Origin: Prochlorococcus marinus str. MIT 9313
GTDB lineage: Bacteria; Cyanobacteriota; Cyanobacteriia; PCC-6307; Cyanobiaceae
Reading direction: 5' to 3'
DNA: 64,000 nt
NCBI RefSeq assembly: GCF_000011485.1
Contig: NC_005071.1
Location: forward strand, 558,001 to 622,000
The notes below the pieces were generated by a model that was given only the letters and a program-made list of their open reading frames with translations, had not been told where the DNA came from and made no database searches. Positions 44,228 through 52,873 of this stretch are shown piece by piece. Both the position numbers and the translations under genes were made by a program. How positions within the stretch are numbered: position 1 is the stretch's first letter; each line of letters opens with the position of its first letter.

Positions 44228-44634
44228 ATCAAAACGAGGACTTCTACGCAAGCTTTCATTTGTCTGGGCTTCTGCAAAAGCCTCACCCTCATGAACCTCC
44301 TGTCTAGACATCTCCAATGAAGGAAAGTTCGTTAGTCGCATTGATCTTTCGCTCACCGCCATATCTAGACCGCGACAGCCTGAACTTCTTCAGTACGAGT
44401 GATTTTTAAATAGAAACAGACTAGTATCAATAAAAAAGTCAAACTCAAGTAAAGATTTTCTTGTTTGCCCACTTTGTTATCTTTGATTGTTGCCAATTAG
44501 TGAGAGTATATTCCTGTTCTTATCCTTATGTCTGCGATTCTTATCGCAAAGAATCCATATTATTTAAGAGGTTTGGAAAGTTTTGCTCGTCATTTCTTTG
44601 CCAATAACAAAGTCTCATCAACTCTACTAAGGGT
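44228..44634. other. Intergenic region
   Basis: 407 bases. A 36-codon ATG frame (44528-44638) with protein-like composition overlaps the stop of the convergent SDR gene and is doubtful. Nothing else seen. Confidence 0.45.
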
Positions 44635-45345
44635 TTAGATCTCATGTGTGCAGTTCATGCTCAGTTCAAACGGTACACAACTGTTCGGTAGCTGTAGCAA
44701 ATTTGAGCTCAAAGAGGCGATGTCATCAGGCTGAGTCATCGCCTCTTTGGGCAAAGACTTAACCCTGGCAGCCATATCGGTATTGACCCAACCTGGACAA
44801 ATCGCTGTCACGCGGATGCCTTGCTCCCATCCTTCGTTACGCATGGTCTGACAAAGGCCCATCAGAGCAAACTTACTAACGGTGTAGCCAGCCAAGCGGC
44901 CCTTGGAGCGCTTGCCACTCATTGACACCAACACAATGATGCGCGCCTCAGCATGACATTCAAGCTGAGACCAAGCAGCGCGGCTGAGCATCCATGGGCC
45001 CATGACATTCACCTGCCAGAGCTGATCAATCTCATGCTGCTGGTTATCATTAAACCGTATGGGCGTGCGATGAAATATGCCTGCACAGTGAATCAAACTA
45101 TCGAAACCACTGAAATGAGCCAAGCTTGCCGATACCCAGCTTTCGGCAGCGTTAACGTCCTGAGCTTCATAGGGATGTAGGAACACTTGTTCAGAACCAG
45201 CGATTGCCGGGTCAAGTGAGCTGCCAATTAGGCATTTAGGGTCCCGTAGGCCAAGGCTAAGACGATGGCCATCAGCCAACATTCGTTCGGCAATTGCTCG
45301 GCCGATACCTCGACTGGCACCACTGATCAAGATGGTGCGCATCAT
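44635..45345 (-). CDS. Short-chain dehydrogenase/reductase
   Basis: Classical SDR of 236 residues. The cofactor loop is ISGASRGIGRAIAERM (TGxxxGxG type). The catalytic Ser is in IIVLVSMSGKR, and the Tyr and Lys are in GYTVSKFALMGL. ICPGWVNTDM follows as expected. The loop after strand 2 has an Arg (GLRDPK), which favours NADP. The substrate is unknown. A small membrane-protein gene lies 52 bases upstream on the same strand. Confidence 0.9.
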   Translation of the reverse strand: MMRTILISGASRGIGRAIAERMLADGHRLSLGLRDPKCLIGSSLDPAIAGSEQVFLHPYEAQDVNAAESWVSASLAHFSGFDSLIHCAGIFHRTPIRFNDNQQHEIDQLWQVNVMGPWMLSRAAWSQLECHAEARIIVLVSMSGKRSKGRLAGYTVSKFALMGLCQTMRNEGWEQGIRVTAICPGWVNTDMAARVKSLPKEAMTQPDDIASLSSNLLQLPNSCVPFELSMNCTHEI

Positions 45346-45397
45346 TTCTGAATGGTCGTAAATCCAAAAACATTATTGCTGGGAGTTCTCGTGATTC

Positions 45398-45589
45398 TCA
45401 TAACTCTGCAGAATCTGAAAACCTTTTGATGAAATCCCGCTCCACCCAGACAATCAAAGCCCATGCAACGGAGCAAGCGGTCGCGGGGATCCATTGTTGT
45501 TTAATCAGGTCGATAAGCGCAAGCGTGCTTGCGGTGATGGCTAATGCCCGAAGTCCAAAACGTGAGAATCGCAGAAGTTGGTTGTTCAT
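45398..45589 (-). CDS. Small membrane protein, 63 aa
   Basis: 63 residues with a basic start (MNNQLLRFSRFG), then two hydrophobic segments (LRALAITASTLALIDLI and WIPATACSVAWALIVWV), and a charged end. A ribosome-binding sequence AAAGGAGAAG lies about 10 bases before the ATG, which is strong by the standards of this organism and supports translation. It precedes the SDR gene on the same strand, 52 bases away. I recognise no family. Confidence 0.6.
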   Translation of the reverse strand: MNNQLLRFSRFGLRALAITASTLALIDLIKQQWIPATACSVAWALIVWVERDFIKRFSDSAEL

Positions 45590-45944
45590 TAGTTTCTCTT
45601 CTCCTTTAACAATACTGAGTAAAAAGCCAACTCAACTAGGGAGTGATCAGCTGATCTGATTTTGAAAGGTTTTGATGCTACCGGGAGTCGGCTAGATCAA
45701 TCGATTCTAATGACTAAGAGTTTTAACTTTTAACCCAGAGTTAAGGGTTGAGTCAAAAGCTTCACTTTCCTCTAATGACGAGATGGCGAAATTCAACTTA
45801 AGAAGATTCTTACATGTAGTAACTCGATGCAGAATCAGAAATGATAAAAGTGCTACGTATGTTTATCGGCTAACGAATCAAGAGCATCATATCGGAATCA
45901 CACTAGTTCATTTTACCGAGGCTGAAGGTAGTGACAGTTTCACC
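45590..45944. other. Intergenic region
   Basis: 355 bases with TTAACCC and TTAAGGG motifs near 45733-45752 that could form a weak hairpin or operator. A + frame from 45783 into the MAPEG gene was rejected. No gene seen. Confidence 0.4.
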
Positions 45945-46493
45945 TTAGCAACCACCAGTAACGGCAGAGAGGGGAATAAAACAGACAGTGCAGATCAACA
46001 TCAAAACCGAAGGATAGAAAGCCATCGTGAAACCAAGCGCTCGTCCTACCGCACCACGCCGATAGCCTGCAAAGAAGAGAACTCTCCCTAGTGCAAAAGA
46101 CAATGCTGCTAGCGGTACGACAGACAACCATGCTGAGGGCATAACGAATGTCCAAGTGCCATAAACGAATGCTGCTAGGACAGACTGTTCAAGGGTATTT
46201 TGAAGAAGAGACTGGAGCAGGATGGCTCGATCAGAATCTGTTCTAAGACCTTTTCCATCTAGCTCGTCTGGGCTAAAGAAGCGATGCTTTGCAAGACGGC
46301 CAATCGAAATAGTAAGGCAGAGAGCAAGAATGATTAGTGATTTAAACAGAACAGAACTTTTTTCTAAGAGTGTAAGATTGGAATGGAAATTAAACGGATT
46401 TAGCAAAATTCCGAAAATAATGATCCCTATCGAAATTGCTGTGCCAGTGAGCATTCCATGAAGAACACCACTCTGTTTAATTGAAAGTTCCAT
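45945..46493 (-). CDS. MAPEG-family membrane protein
   Basis: 182 residues and four or five hydrophobic segments. The fold marker of the MAPEG family (glutathione transferase/microsomal type) is in DRAILLQSLLQNTLEQSVLAAFVYG, where the N-x-x-E core (QNTLEQ) contacts glutathione. ALSFALGRVLFFAGYRRGAVGRALGF is the second conserved part. Bacterial members may have glutathione transferase or peroxidase activity; none can be assigned. It is a lone gene. Confidence 0.82.
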   Translation of the reverse strand: MELSIKQSGVLHGMLTGTAISIGIIIFGILLNPFNFHSNLTLLEKSSVLFKSLIILALCLTISIGRLAKHRFFSPDELDGKGLRTDSDRAILLQSLLQNTLEQSVLAAFVYGTWTFVMPSAWLSVVPLAALSFALGRVLFFAGYRRGAVGRALGFTMAFYPSVLMLICTVCFIPLSAVTGGC

Positions 46494-46968
46494 TGTTAAC
46501 TTCTAGTTCGTATGCATATTGGTGTCAACTCAATATATCTAGGATTCATGGCCCTGACCTGAAGAAATCATATAAAGCTAATTCTTCAGGAGTAATTGAG
46601 AATCATCAGAATACGCACTCAAACTTGGCCCGAAGGTCGAAGTTGGATATTTTTAAAACGATCAATGAGTAAGAGGGAATCTGTTGGTATTTGGAATAAG
46701 ATTTAATCAATAATAGAATACTCATGTCCTAGATGTTTTACCAAAGAGCAGCAGGATGCTGGCTCGATTAAAGTCCAGGCCAGGTTTTTGTGACAGCCCT
46801 GGTCTTATTCTTTTAAAAGTTTTAACCTTTTAAGTGTTTGAAGCCTGGAGTTTCGTTTCTTGCTAGAGCTGAAGCTGGCTTTAGAGACTTGCTTTTCTTA
46901 GTTAAGGGGTTACATTTCTCTGCTCACTCTTGCGTAGAGGAGATTCCATGCTTGACGGCTGGTGATAA
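46494..46968. other. AT-rich intergenic region
   Basis: 475 bases. Contains short A/T-rich repeats around 46805-46840 (variants of TTTTAAAAG/CTTTTAA) but no terminator of good form. A 63-codon + frame at 46481-46672 was rejected. No gene seen. Confidence 0.45.
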
Positions 46969-47439
46969 TTAACTTCTGATAATCATTACCGTTTGTTCTC
47001 TTCTCTTGATTTCTAGGTTTAAGAAGAAGGGTTTTCTTTCTGGCTGAAAAGAATTTGATGTGAATTCATTTTCATCAGGATAGTTAGCCCGATCGATCTC
47101 GTGTTGAGATGCATCTTCTGTCTTTAACTCTGATGGATGAATGCCAAGCACCATTGATTGTGAATTATCTGTCTGCTTGGCTGTCGAATCAACGCTTTGA
47201 CCATTACTGCTTTCGACTGTGAATGAAAATCCAAGCAGCCATTCGGCCAGGGCTATAACCAGAGCCATCGAATACACCAGGAGTAGGTGCAGAATCAAGA
47301 GCAGAGGTTGTAAGCCTAACCAAGCTGGACGAAGGAAGATTAGCAAGGGCTTGATAACCCTCGAGAAGCGTTGTATGGGCACTATCAAACCATTGACAAC
47401 CACAATGGCCAACTCGATAGGGTGTGGAGAGGATGGCAT
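46969..47439 (-). CDS. Hypothetical membrane protein
   Basis: From the Met at 47439 (an ATG five codons earlier is possible) the product has two hydrophobic segments (ELAIVVVNGLIVPI and LGLQPLLLILHLLLVYSMALVIALAEWLLG) and then about 80 polar, Ser/Gln/Asp-rich residues ending in a basic strand. Its start overlaps the stop of the preceding frame as TAATG, the usual sign of translational coupling. That upstream frame appears damaged (see 47439-47672). I recognise no family. Confidence 0.5.
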   Translation of the reverse strand: MPSSPHPIELAIVVVNGLIVPIQRFSRVIKPLLIFLRPAWLGLQPLLLILHLLLVYSMALVIALAEWLLGFSFTVESSNGQSVDSTAKQTDNSQSMVLGIHPSELKTEDASQHEIDRANYPDENEFTSNSFQPERKPFFLNLEIKRREQTVMIIRS

Positions 47440-47672
47440 TACTCGTCGTCCCATTCAGGAAAATCTAGTTCTTCCAATGCATCGCTAGACCTAGAGAAGG
47501 ATCCATAGACGATCAACAACCATTTAACATCACTCTCCGAGCTCGACAATCGAGATTGGTACTCAAAAAGAGGTTGCTACTTAAAAAGATCTGCTTGCTT
47601 CATCGCCTGGACCGCTTCGACCTTCCCATAATGATCTGATCCGACTACAAAATTGAATCCACATATTTTTAA
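47439..47672 (-). pseudogene. Coupled upstream frame with an in-frame amber codon
   Basis: Reading leftward, 31 codons (ending GKVEAVQAMKQADLFK) run into a TAG at 47577-47579, then continue in the same frame for 45 codons to a TAA (ending LEELDFPEWDDE). Both halves look like one protein. The first half has no ATG, GTG or TTG at its beginning. A TTG at 47549 could start a 36-residue product from the second half. The TAA overlaps the downstream ATG as TAATG. I read it as a decayed or truncated first gene of a two-gene unit; a live short gene from 47549 is the alternative. Confidence 0.45.
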
Positions 47673-47825
47673 CTATCTGGACAATTTAAAGGGATACTTC
47701 TGGCAAATCAATGATGGAATTAATGCCAGTTGAGGAGGATCGTCTTGCCTGTCGATTAATCACCAAGATAGATTCTTGATATGATTCACTATAAAACAAA
47801 AGAAGAATTGATGTTAAGTCATAAG

Positions 47826-48653
47826 TTAGTGCTTTGTAAAACGCATTAGGCCCCAGCAAAGTCTTCCCTGACTCCCACCTTCAATCCAATGACCAAGGCC
47901 TGCATCCATGCGACTCAAATAATCCGTACTAATTACACTCGCAAGTTCTTGATGACGTCGACGTAGTTCCTCTCGAACCCGCGTGTAATGCCTCACAAGC
48001 ATTTCTGTGCGTTCTTGCCATACATCTCTAGTCATCCCTGAAGCCTCTGCCCAGGTTCGGTAACGATCAGGAGATGCCAAATCTGATAGGTGGATACGAT
48101 CAAGAATCGGTTGAAGGGCGTTGGCTTCGATGCCGTCGCATGCCATTGGATCTGTTAAGACAAATACACCCCCCGGCTTAAGAAGCCTTGACACTTCATT
48201 CATTACCTGGAGACGATTGCCGGAATGAAGTATGGCGTCTTGACTCCAAACCACATCTGCTATGCCATCGGGCAATGGCACTTCTTCGAATGATGCATCA
48301 TGTACTTCGATGAGCTTGGCTAATCCAGCAGCATTGTTGAGATCTCGATGGCGCATATTCTCAACGGCAGAGATATTGACAGCATGCACATTGACCTGCC
48401 ATTGCTTGGCGATACGTCGTGCCGCTCCCCCATACCCAGAGCCAAGGTCAACGACGCAACCTTTAGCTGGAGGTTGAGTTGCAAGCTCCATAAGTGCTTG
48501 CACGGTTCTCTCGCTCGCGGAAGCGATGGCTTGGTCGGCAGTCTCGTATAGGCCGATATGGATATCTTCACCTCCCCAAATCTCGGCATAAAACCGATCT
48601 GCATCGCTGCTGTCGTAATAAGTAGCAGCAACAGTTGATGATGATGAATTCAT
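47826..48653 (-). CDS. sdmt: Sarcosine/dimethylglycine N-methyltransferase
   Basis: S-adenosylmethionine-dependent enzyme that makes glycine betaine from sarcosine by way of dimethylglycine. The 275-residue chain starts ATYYDSSDADRFYAEIWGGEDIHIGLY, the diagnostic N-terminus of SDMT enzymes (written in parts: YYDSSDADRFY, IWGGEDIHIG). Motif I is VVDLGSGYGGAARRIA, and DVVWSQDAILHSGNR and LKPGGVFVLTDPM complete the class I methyltransferase fold. It follows the GSMT gene by 44 bases, so glycine is converted to betaine by products of one operon. Betaine is a compatible solute in salt water. Confidence 0.93.
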   Translation of the reverse strand: MNSSSSTVAATYYDSSDADRFYAEIWGGEDIHIGLYETADQAIASASERTVQALMELATQPPAKGCVVDLGSGYGGAARRIAKQWQVNVHAVNISAVENMRHRDLNNAAGLAKLIEVHDASFEEVPLPDGIADVVWSQDAILHSGNRLQVMNEVSRLLKPGGVFVLTDPMACDGIEANALQPILDRIHLSDLASPDRYRTWAEASGMTRDVWQERTEMLVRHYTRVREELRRRHQELASVISTDYLSRMDAGLGHWIEGGSQGRLCWGLMRFTKH

Positions 48654-48697
48654 GATTGATTAGGATTGTATTTTGCTGAAGTCTTTAATATCACGTA

Positions 48698-49540
48698 TCA
48701 GTTTTGTTTAATGTCTGCTTTGTATTCCTTCTCAGCGACATGTACATAAAAATCTGGGTCTTGATGGCCAGGTAAATAATCTCCAAAAGATGTAATCTTC
48801 TGGAATCCAACTTCGGTCATAAGTCGGTTTACGTAGCTTTGCCTTAGGGGGAACATATTCAAGTGATAAGTGCTGCCATCACTGAAGGAATATTGCAAAC
48901 GCGCTAACCCTTCATCAACATGCTCAGGGCTGACATTGACATCCTTCCCGCAATAAACATTTCCCTTCCCAGAACGTATCGCTACACCTTGATCGAGAAG
49001 TCGGTCATAGTTTCGGTGGTCAAGAATCAGGATTCCATTATGCTTAAGTACTGCGTAATATTCAGCTAGAGCCTTGCGTCGATCATGCTCTCGAAATAGG
49101 TGGGTAAAGGAATTGCCCAGACAGATGACAGCATCAAATTCGCCATGAATATCTCTATTTAGAAAGCGCCAATCAGCCTGAGCAGTGCGTAATAACTGAC
49201 CATGATCACGAGCATTCTGAAAGGCCCTCGCCAACATATTAGGGCTTCCGTCTGCACTGATGACATCAAACCCTTCCTTCAACAAACTAACCGAATGAAA
49301 TCCCGTTCCGGTAGCAACGTCGAGCACGGAACGTGCGCCATGTTCACGAAGGATTCGAATATAAAAATCCCCTTCAGCTTCGGACCTCGCCTTCCAATCA
49401 ATCAGTCGATCCCATCTGTCTGTGAAATCCTCAACATATTCCTGCTGATAATGGTCTGTATCACGTACTTGCTCCGGTTTATCACCAAAGTTTTGCAGAT
49501 CGTCTTGGCAGGGTTTTTGCGAATGTTGAGTCAAAGTCAT
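48698..49540 (-). CDS. gsmt: Glycine/sarcosine N-methyltransferase
   Basis: First enzyme of the glycine methylation route to betaine: glycine to sarcosine to dimethylglycine. It is 280 residues. The N-terminal VEDFTDRWDRLIDWKARSEAEG is typical of GSMT, motif I is VLDVATGTGFHSVSLL, and DAVICLGNSFTHLF and LILDHRNYDRLL follow with the Asn and Tyr contacts seen in this family. C-terminal QSYVNRLMTEVGFQ is standard. Its promoter region is the 323-base gap shared with the divergent proVWX genes; the two systems together make and take up betaine. Confidence 0.93.
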   Translation of the reverse strand: MTLTQHSQKPCQDDLQNFGDKPEQVRDTDHYQQEYVEDFTDRWDRLIDWKARSEAEGDFYIRILREHGARSVLDVATGTGFHSVSLLKEGFDVISADGSPNMLARAFQNARDHGQLLRTAQADWRFLNRDIHGEFDAVICLGNSFTHLFREHDRRKALAEYYAVLKHNGILILDHRNYDRLLDQGVAIRSGKGNVYCGKDVNVSPEHVDEGLARLQYSFSDGSTYHLNMFPLRQSYVNRLMTEVGFQKITSFGDYLPGHQDPDFYVHVAEKEYKADIKQN

Positions 49541-49659
49541 GCAGATTCAAACTTCCCGAAGATTTTTTTGATGCGCCATATCTTTGAGGTCGGGAAAGGC
49601 CCGAATCAGCTAGAAAGGCATTGGTCTGAGCATGGCTGCGTTACAGCTTATGCAATTCC

Positions 49660-49680
49660 CATTCGCAATCATAGCGAATG
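49660..49680. promoter_or_regulatory. Perfect inverted repeat, candidate operator
   Basis: CATTCGC, seven bases, GCGAATG. It lies near the middle of the divergent betaine control region, where it could bind one regulator acting on both operons. No known consensus is matched. Confidence 0.4.
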
Positions 49681-49848
49681 ATTCTATGGATGTCTGTTAA
49701 TCAAAATCTACTGACATCACATCAGTTCCCTTAACGCCTAAAAATTCATCAAATCCCTTTGGCAATAAGTGCTTTCAGCCGATGATTCAAGATAGACAAT
49801 TCATTTGACTTCATAGGTGCCATGGTACGGCCTGCAAGCAGTCATAGT

Positions 49849-49860
49849 CTGTAAATACAG
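49849..49860. repeat. Palindrome adjacent to the proV start
   Basis: CTGTA, AA, TACAG: a perfect 12-base palindrome three bases before the ATG. As a site it could block translation or initiation. No consensus is matched. Confidence 0.4.
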
Positions 49861-49863
49861 TCG

Positions 49864-51015
49864 ATGTCAGACATGACGCCCCGGATCAGCATCGACCAAG
49901 TCTGGAAGGTGTTTGGTGAGCATCCTGAACGTGCGTTTGACGATCACTGTCAAAGCATGGATGCGGAGCAACTCCATAATCAAACCGGTCTTAAGGCTGC
50001 CGTACGCGATGTAACGCTGTCGATCTCTAGTGGCGAGATTTTTGTGGTGATGGGCCTTTCGGGTTCAGGAAAGTCCACGCTGCTACGCATGATCAATGGC
50101 CTAATCCTTCCAACTGGCGGTCAGGTTTCCGTTGACGGCAAGCCGATCACTCAGTTGGCAGCTGCTGAACTGCAAAAGCTTCGCAGCAACAAAATGGCCA
50201 TGGTTTTCCAATCTTTTGCGCTCTTCCCCCAGCGAACCGCACTTGAGAATGCGGCCTTCGGCCTTGAGGTTGCGGGAGTTCCTCGACAAAAAAGGCTGGA
50301 AAAGGCCAGGGAAGCACTTGAGCGTGTTGGTCTTGGTAAGGATCTCGACAGGCTGCCTCAACAGCTCTCTGGCGGCATGCAACAGAGAGTTGGCCTGGCC
50401 AGAGCCCTGGCACTTGATCCTCCAATCCTGCTCATGGATGAGGCCTTCTCTGCTCTTGATCCTCTGATTCGGCGCGAGATGCAAGAACAACTGCTGGAAC
50501 TTCAGGCAGAGAGTCCCCGCACGATCGTCTTTATTTCCCATGATCTAGACGAAGCTGTAAGGCTTGGTGATCGCATCGCTCTAATGAAAGAAGGCAAAGT
50601 TCTGCAATGTGGAACGCCACGTGAGCTGCTCTGCAAACCCGCCAATGAGCAAGTTCGTCATTTCTTCCAAGATGTTGATGCTGCCTCTGTGATCACTGTT
50701 GATACCGTTGCCGAATCACCCGCTCGCCTAATCAATCAATCAGATTTGCGGCAGCTGCAGATAGAAGGAGTTACAGCAATAGAAGCACCGACGTACATCG
50801 TGGACGATCGAAAAATCTTCAAAGGTGTTCTTCAAAAGAACGGCAAAATCATTCCAGCTGAAACTGGTCCAGCTCTCATCGCCGAGACCACCATTCGCGA
50901 TGCCATGAAATCTGTGGCCAACGCCCCGTATCCAGTTCCAGTGATTGGATCAGATCAGCGCCTCATTGGCGTGATGAGTCCACGTCGACTTTTGCGCTCG
51001 ATGATCCTGAGATGA
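49864..51015 (+). CDS. proV: Glycine betaine/proline ABC transporter ATP-binding protein
   Basis: Energising subunit of a ProVWX/OpuA-type importer. The 383-residue protein has the family's N-terminal extension ([14 protein letters not shown]), a Walker [11 protein letters not shown]-loop VFQSFALFP, signature [15 protein letters not shown], and Walker [13 protein letters not shown] with the H-loop in FISHDLDEA. The last 120 residues form the CBS-type regulatory tail expected of osmotically controlled betaine importers ([14 protein letters not shown], then [10 protein letters not shown]-like end [11 protein letters not shown]). It overlaps proW by four bases. Confidence 0.95.
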   Translation: MSDMTPRISIDQVWKVFGEHPERAFDDHCQSMDAEQLHNQTGLKAAVRDVTLSISSGEIFVVMGLSGSGKSTLLRMINGLILPTGGQVSVDGKPITQLAAAELQKLRSNKMAMVFQSFALFPQRTALENAAFGLEVAGVPRQKRLEKAREALERVGLGKDLDRLPQQLSGGMQQRVGLARALALDPPILLMDEAFSALDPLIRREMQEQLLELQAESPRTIVFISHDLDEAVRLGDRIALMKEGKVLQCGTPRELLCKPANEQVRHFFQDVDAASVITVDTVAESPARLINQSDLRQLQIEGVTAIEAPTYIVDDRKIFKGVLQKNGKIIPAETGPALIAETTIRDAMKSVANAPYPVPVIGSDQRLIGVMSPRRLLRSMILR

Positions 51016-51926
51016 TGGATGTGAACGACCAAGTTTTTGCAACCGTCAGTACCGGCCCTGTCGGCGAGGGCATGAGCAGATTCGTGGACTGGTTGCTCAA
51101 TCATGCGCAACCAATTTTCCTAGTAATTGATTCTGCAATTAATGGGTTAGCCGGAGCCATCGAACAGATCCTCTCCGTACCAGCGCCCTGGCTGCTAGCT
51201 CCCCTTATCGCCATACTCGCAGCTTGGCGAGTGAGTTTTAGCTTCGCCATTCTCAGCCTTCTTGGTCTGAACCTCGTTTTGTTCATGGGGCTTTGGCCGC
51301 CAATGATCTCAACCCTGGCCCTAGTTATTGCAGCCTCATTACTGGCACTAATCATTGGCATCCCGATCGGCATTTTTTCTGCCCGTCGCCAACACATCTG
51401 GGCGATTACCCGCCCAGTATTGGATCTGATGCAAACCATGCCGGCATTCGTTTATCTCATTCCGGCAGTGATGTTTTTCGGCACAGGGCTTGTCCCATCC
51501 ACTATCGCAACGCTGATCTTCTCGATGCCACCCGTAGTACGCCTGACGTACCTGGGCATACGACAAGTCCCTGTTGATCTAATCGAAGCCGGGCGCGCCT
51601 TCGGTTGCTCAGAACGACAATTGCTCTGGAAAGTGCAACTTCCAAACGCCTTACCAACCTTGATGGCTGGTGTTAATCAAACCATCATGCTCGCGCTATC
51701 GATGGTTGTGATCGCATCAATGATTGGTGGGGGCGGCCTAGGTGATGTGGTGCTCAGAGGCATCCAACAACTTGATGTAGGCCTTGGCTTCGAGGGAGGG
51801 CTCGCCGTGGTAATTCTGGCTGTAATCCTGGATCGACTCACACAAAGCCTGGCTGCCTCAAACTTTTCGAGAAAGTCATTGCCGCAGCGCTTTAAAGCCT
51901 TTATTAACCTCTGGACTTCCTCATGA
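51012..51926 (+). CDS. proW: Glycine betaine/proline ABC transporter permease
   Basis: Membrane subunit of the importer. The 304 residues include a long N-terminal part with one helix, then about five more helices of the BPD_transp_1 type. The EAA loop, which contacts the ATPase, reads LIEAGRAFGCSERQLLWKVQLPNALPTLMAG. GGGGLGDVVLRGI follows, typical of ProW. It overlaps proV upstream and proX downstream by ATGA, so translation of the three is coupled. Confidence 0.94.
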   Translation: MMDVNDQVFATVSTGPVGEGMSRFVDWLLNHAQPIFLVIDSAINGLAGAIEQILSVPAPWLLAPLIAILAAWRVSFSFAILSLLGLNLVLFMGLWPPMISTLALVIAASLLALIIGIPIGIFSARRQHIWAITRPVLDLMQTMPAFVYLIPAVMFFGTGLVPSTIATLIFSMPPVVRLTYLGIRQVPVDLIEAGRAFGCSERQLLWKVQLPNALPTLMAGVNQTIMLALSMVVIASMIGGGGLGDVVLRGIQQLDVGLGFEGGLAVVILAVILDRLTQSLAASNFSRKSLPQRFKAFINLWTSS

Positions 51927-52831
51927 AAATGTCTAACAAGTTGCGAAATCTAAGCCTTGTTATCGCTGGAGTGCTGATGACTGGGTTGTCGGGATGTTCG
52001 AATGCCAAACCAGATCAATTGCGCATCGGCTGGACTGCCTGGGCTGATGCTGACGTAGTAAGCCTGATGGCTGAAAAACTAATCGAAAGCCACTATGAGC
52101 AGCCTGTCGAACGAGTTATGGCAGATATCGGTATTCAGTACGACTCTGTTGCTCGCGGAAAGCTCGATCTGATGTTAATGGCATGGCTGCCAAAAACACA
52201 CGATAAATACTGGCAAAAAGTAAGCGATCGAGTTGTAGATCTTGGCACGATGTACTCAGGTCGCATTGGCTGGGTAGTCCCTGACTATGTGCCAAAACAA
52301 CGGATTGGCTCCATTGGCGATCTGAGCGACCCGAAAATTGCTAACGACTTCAACAACACAGTTCAAGGGATAGACCCGGGATCAGGGCTGATGCAGGCAT
52401 CTGAGCAAGCGCTAACTGCTTATGACCTATCGGATCTGAAACTGATTTCAGCTAGTGGTGCTGCAATGACAGCCGTTCTCGATCGGGCTATCAATGACGA
52501 TCGATGGGTCGTGGTAACTGGTTGGACCCCTCACTGGATGTTTGCCCGCTATAAACTCCGCTTTTTGAAGGATCCCAAGAGTGTCTTTGGTGGCCAAGAA
52601 GGCATCCATGCCATTGCACGCCTAGGGCTGGACAAAGACCATCCCAAAGTGGTCGCCTTTTTCACCCGCTTCAAGCTTTCCGATGGTCAGCTGGACACCA
52701 TGTTATTGGATGCTCAGAACACCTCAACAGAGGAAGCCGTTAATAATTACATAGCCAACAACCGCAATCAAATCGACTACTGGATGAACGGCACGATGCA
52801 AGAGCCGAAAGATAGAGAAGCCAAACCATAA
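51923..52831 (+). CDS. proX: Glycine betaine/proline ABC transporter substrate-binding lipoprotein
   Basis: Periplasmic binding protein, family OpuAC. The lipobox is LSGC (Cys25), so it is probably membrane-anchored. The mature protein has LRIGWTAWADADVVSLMAEKL, MLMAWLPKTHDKYW, GSGLMQASEQAL and VVVTGWTPHWMF; the tryptophans in the WTAWAD, W-LP and GWTPHW segments make up the aromatic cage for the quaternary amine. Length of 302 residues is normal. It ends the proVWX operon. A short palindrome (CAGCTC/GAGCTG, 52841-52854) follows. Confidence 0.94.
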   Translation: MKMSNKLRNLSLVIAGVLMTGLSGCSNAKPDQLRIGWTAWADADVVSLMAEKLIESHYEQPVERVMADIGIQYDSVARGKLDLMLMAWLPKTHDKYWQKVSDRVVDLGTMYSGRIGWVVPDYVPKQRIGSIGDLSDPKIANDFNNTVQGIDPGSGLMQASEQALTAYDLSDLKLISASGAAMTAVLDRAINDDRWVVVTGWTPHWMFARYKLRFLKDPKSVFGGQEGIHAIARLGLDKDHPKVVAFFTRFKLSDGQLDTMLLDAQNTSTEEAVNNYIANNRNQIDYWMNGTMQEPKDREAKP

Positions 52832-52840
52832 CCACCCGCT

Positions 52841-52854
52841 CAGCTCTTGAGCTG
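52841..52854. repeat. Short palindrome between proX and cobW 3' ends
   Basis: CAGCTC, TT, GAGCTG, between convergent genes. It may help stop transcription in both directions, but there is no T-run. Confidence 0.35.
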
Positions 52855-52873
52855 CTTAATCAGTTGACTTCCC

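Larger units (their letters stand above)
49541..49863. promoter_or_regulatory. Divergent control region of betaine synthesis and uptake genes
   Basis: 323 bases between gsmt (leftward) and proV (rightward). It holds a perfect CATTCGC/GCGAATG inverted repeat (49660-49680) and a palindrome CTGTAAATACAG (49849-49860) ending three bases before the proV ATG. Common osmotic control of the two operons is likely but not shown. Confidence 0.45.

Noticed and set aside
44528-44638. 36-codon + frame ending in the SDR stop region
   Set aside because: Plausible composition but it overlaps a convergent gene end, with no start signal. Kept only as a note.
45783-46091. 102-codon + frame
   Set aside because: Its second half lies opposite the better supported MAPEG gene, and it has no recognisable features.
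46481-46672. 63-codon + frame
   Set aside because: Begins opposite the MAPEG start and extends into AT-rich non-coding sequence without protein character.
49849-49860. CTGTAAATACAG as a LexA or NtcA site
   Set aside because: The spacing between half-sites does not fit LexA (CTGT-N8-ACAG) or NtcA (GTA-N8-TAC).
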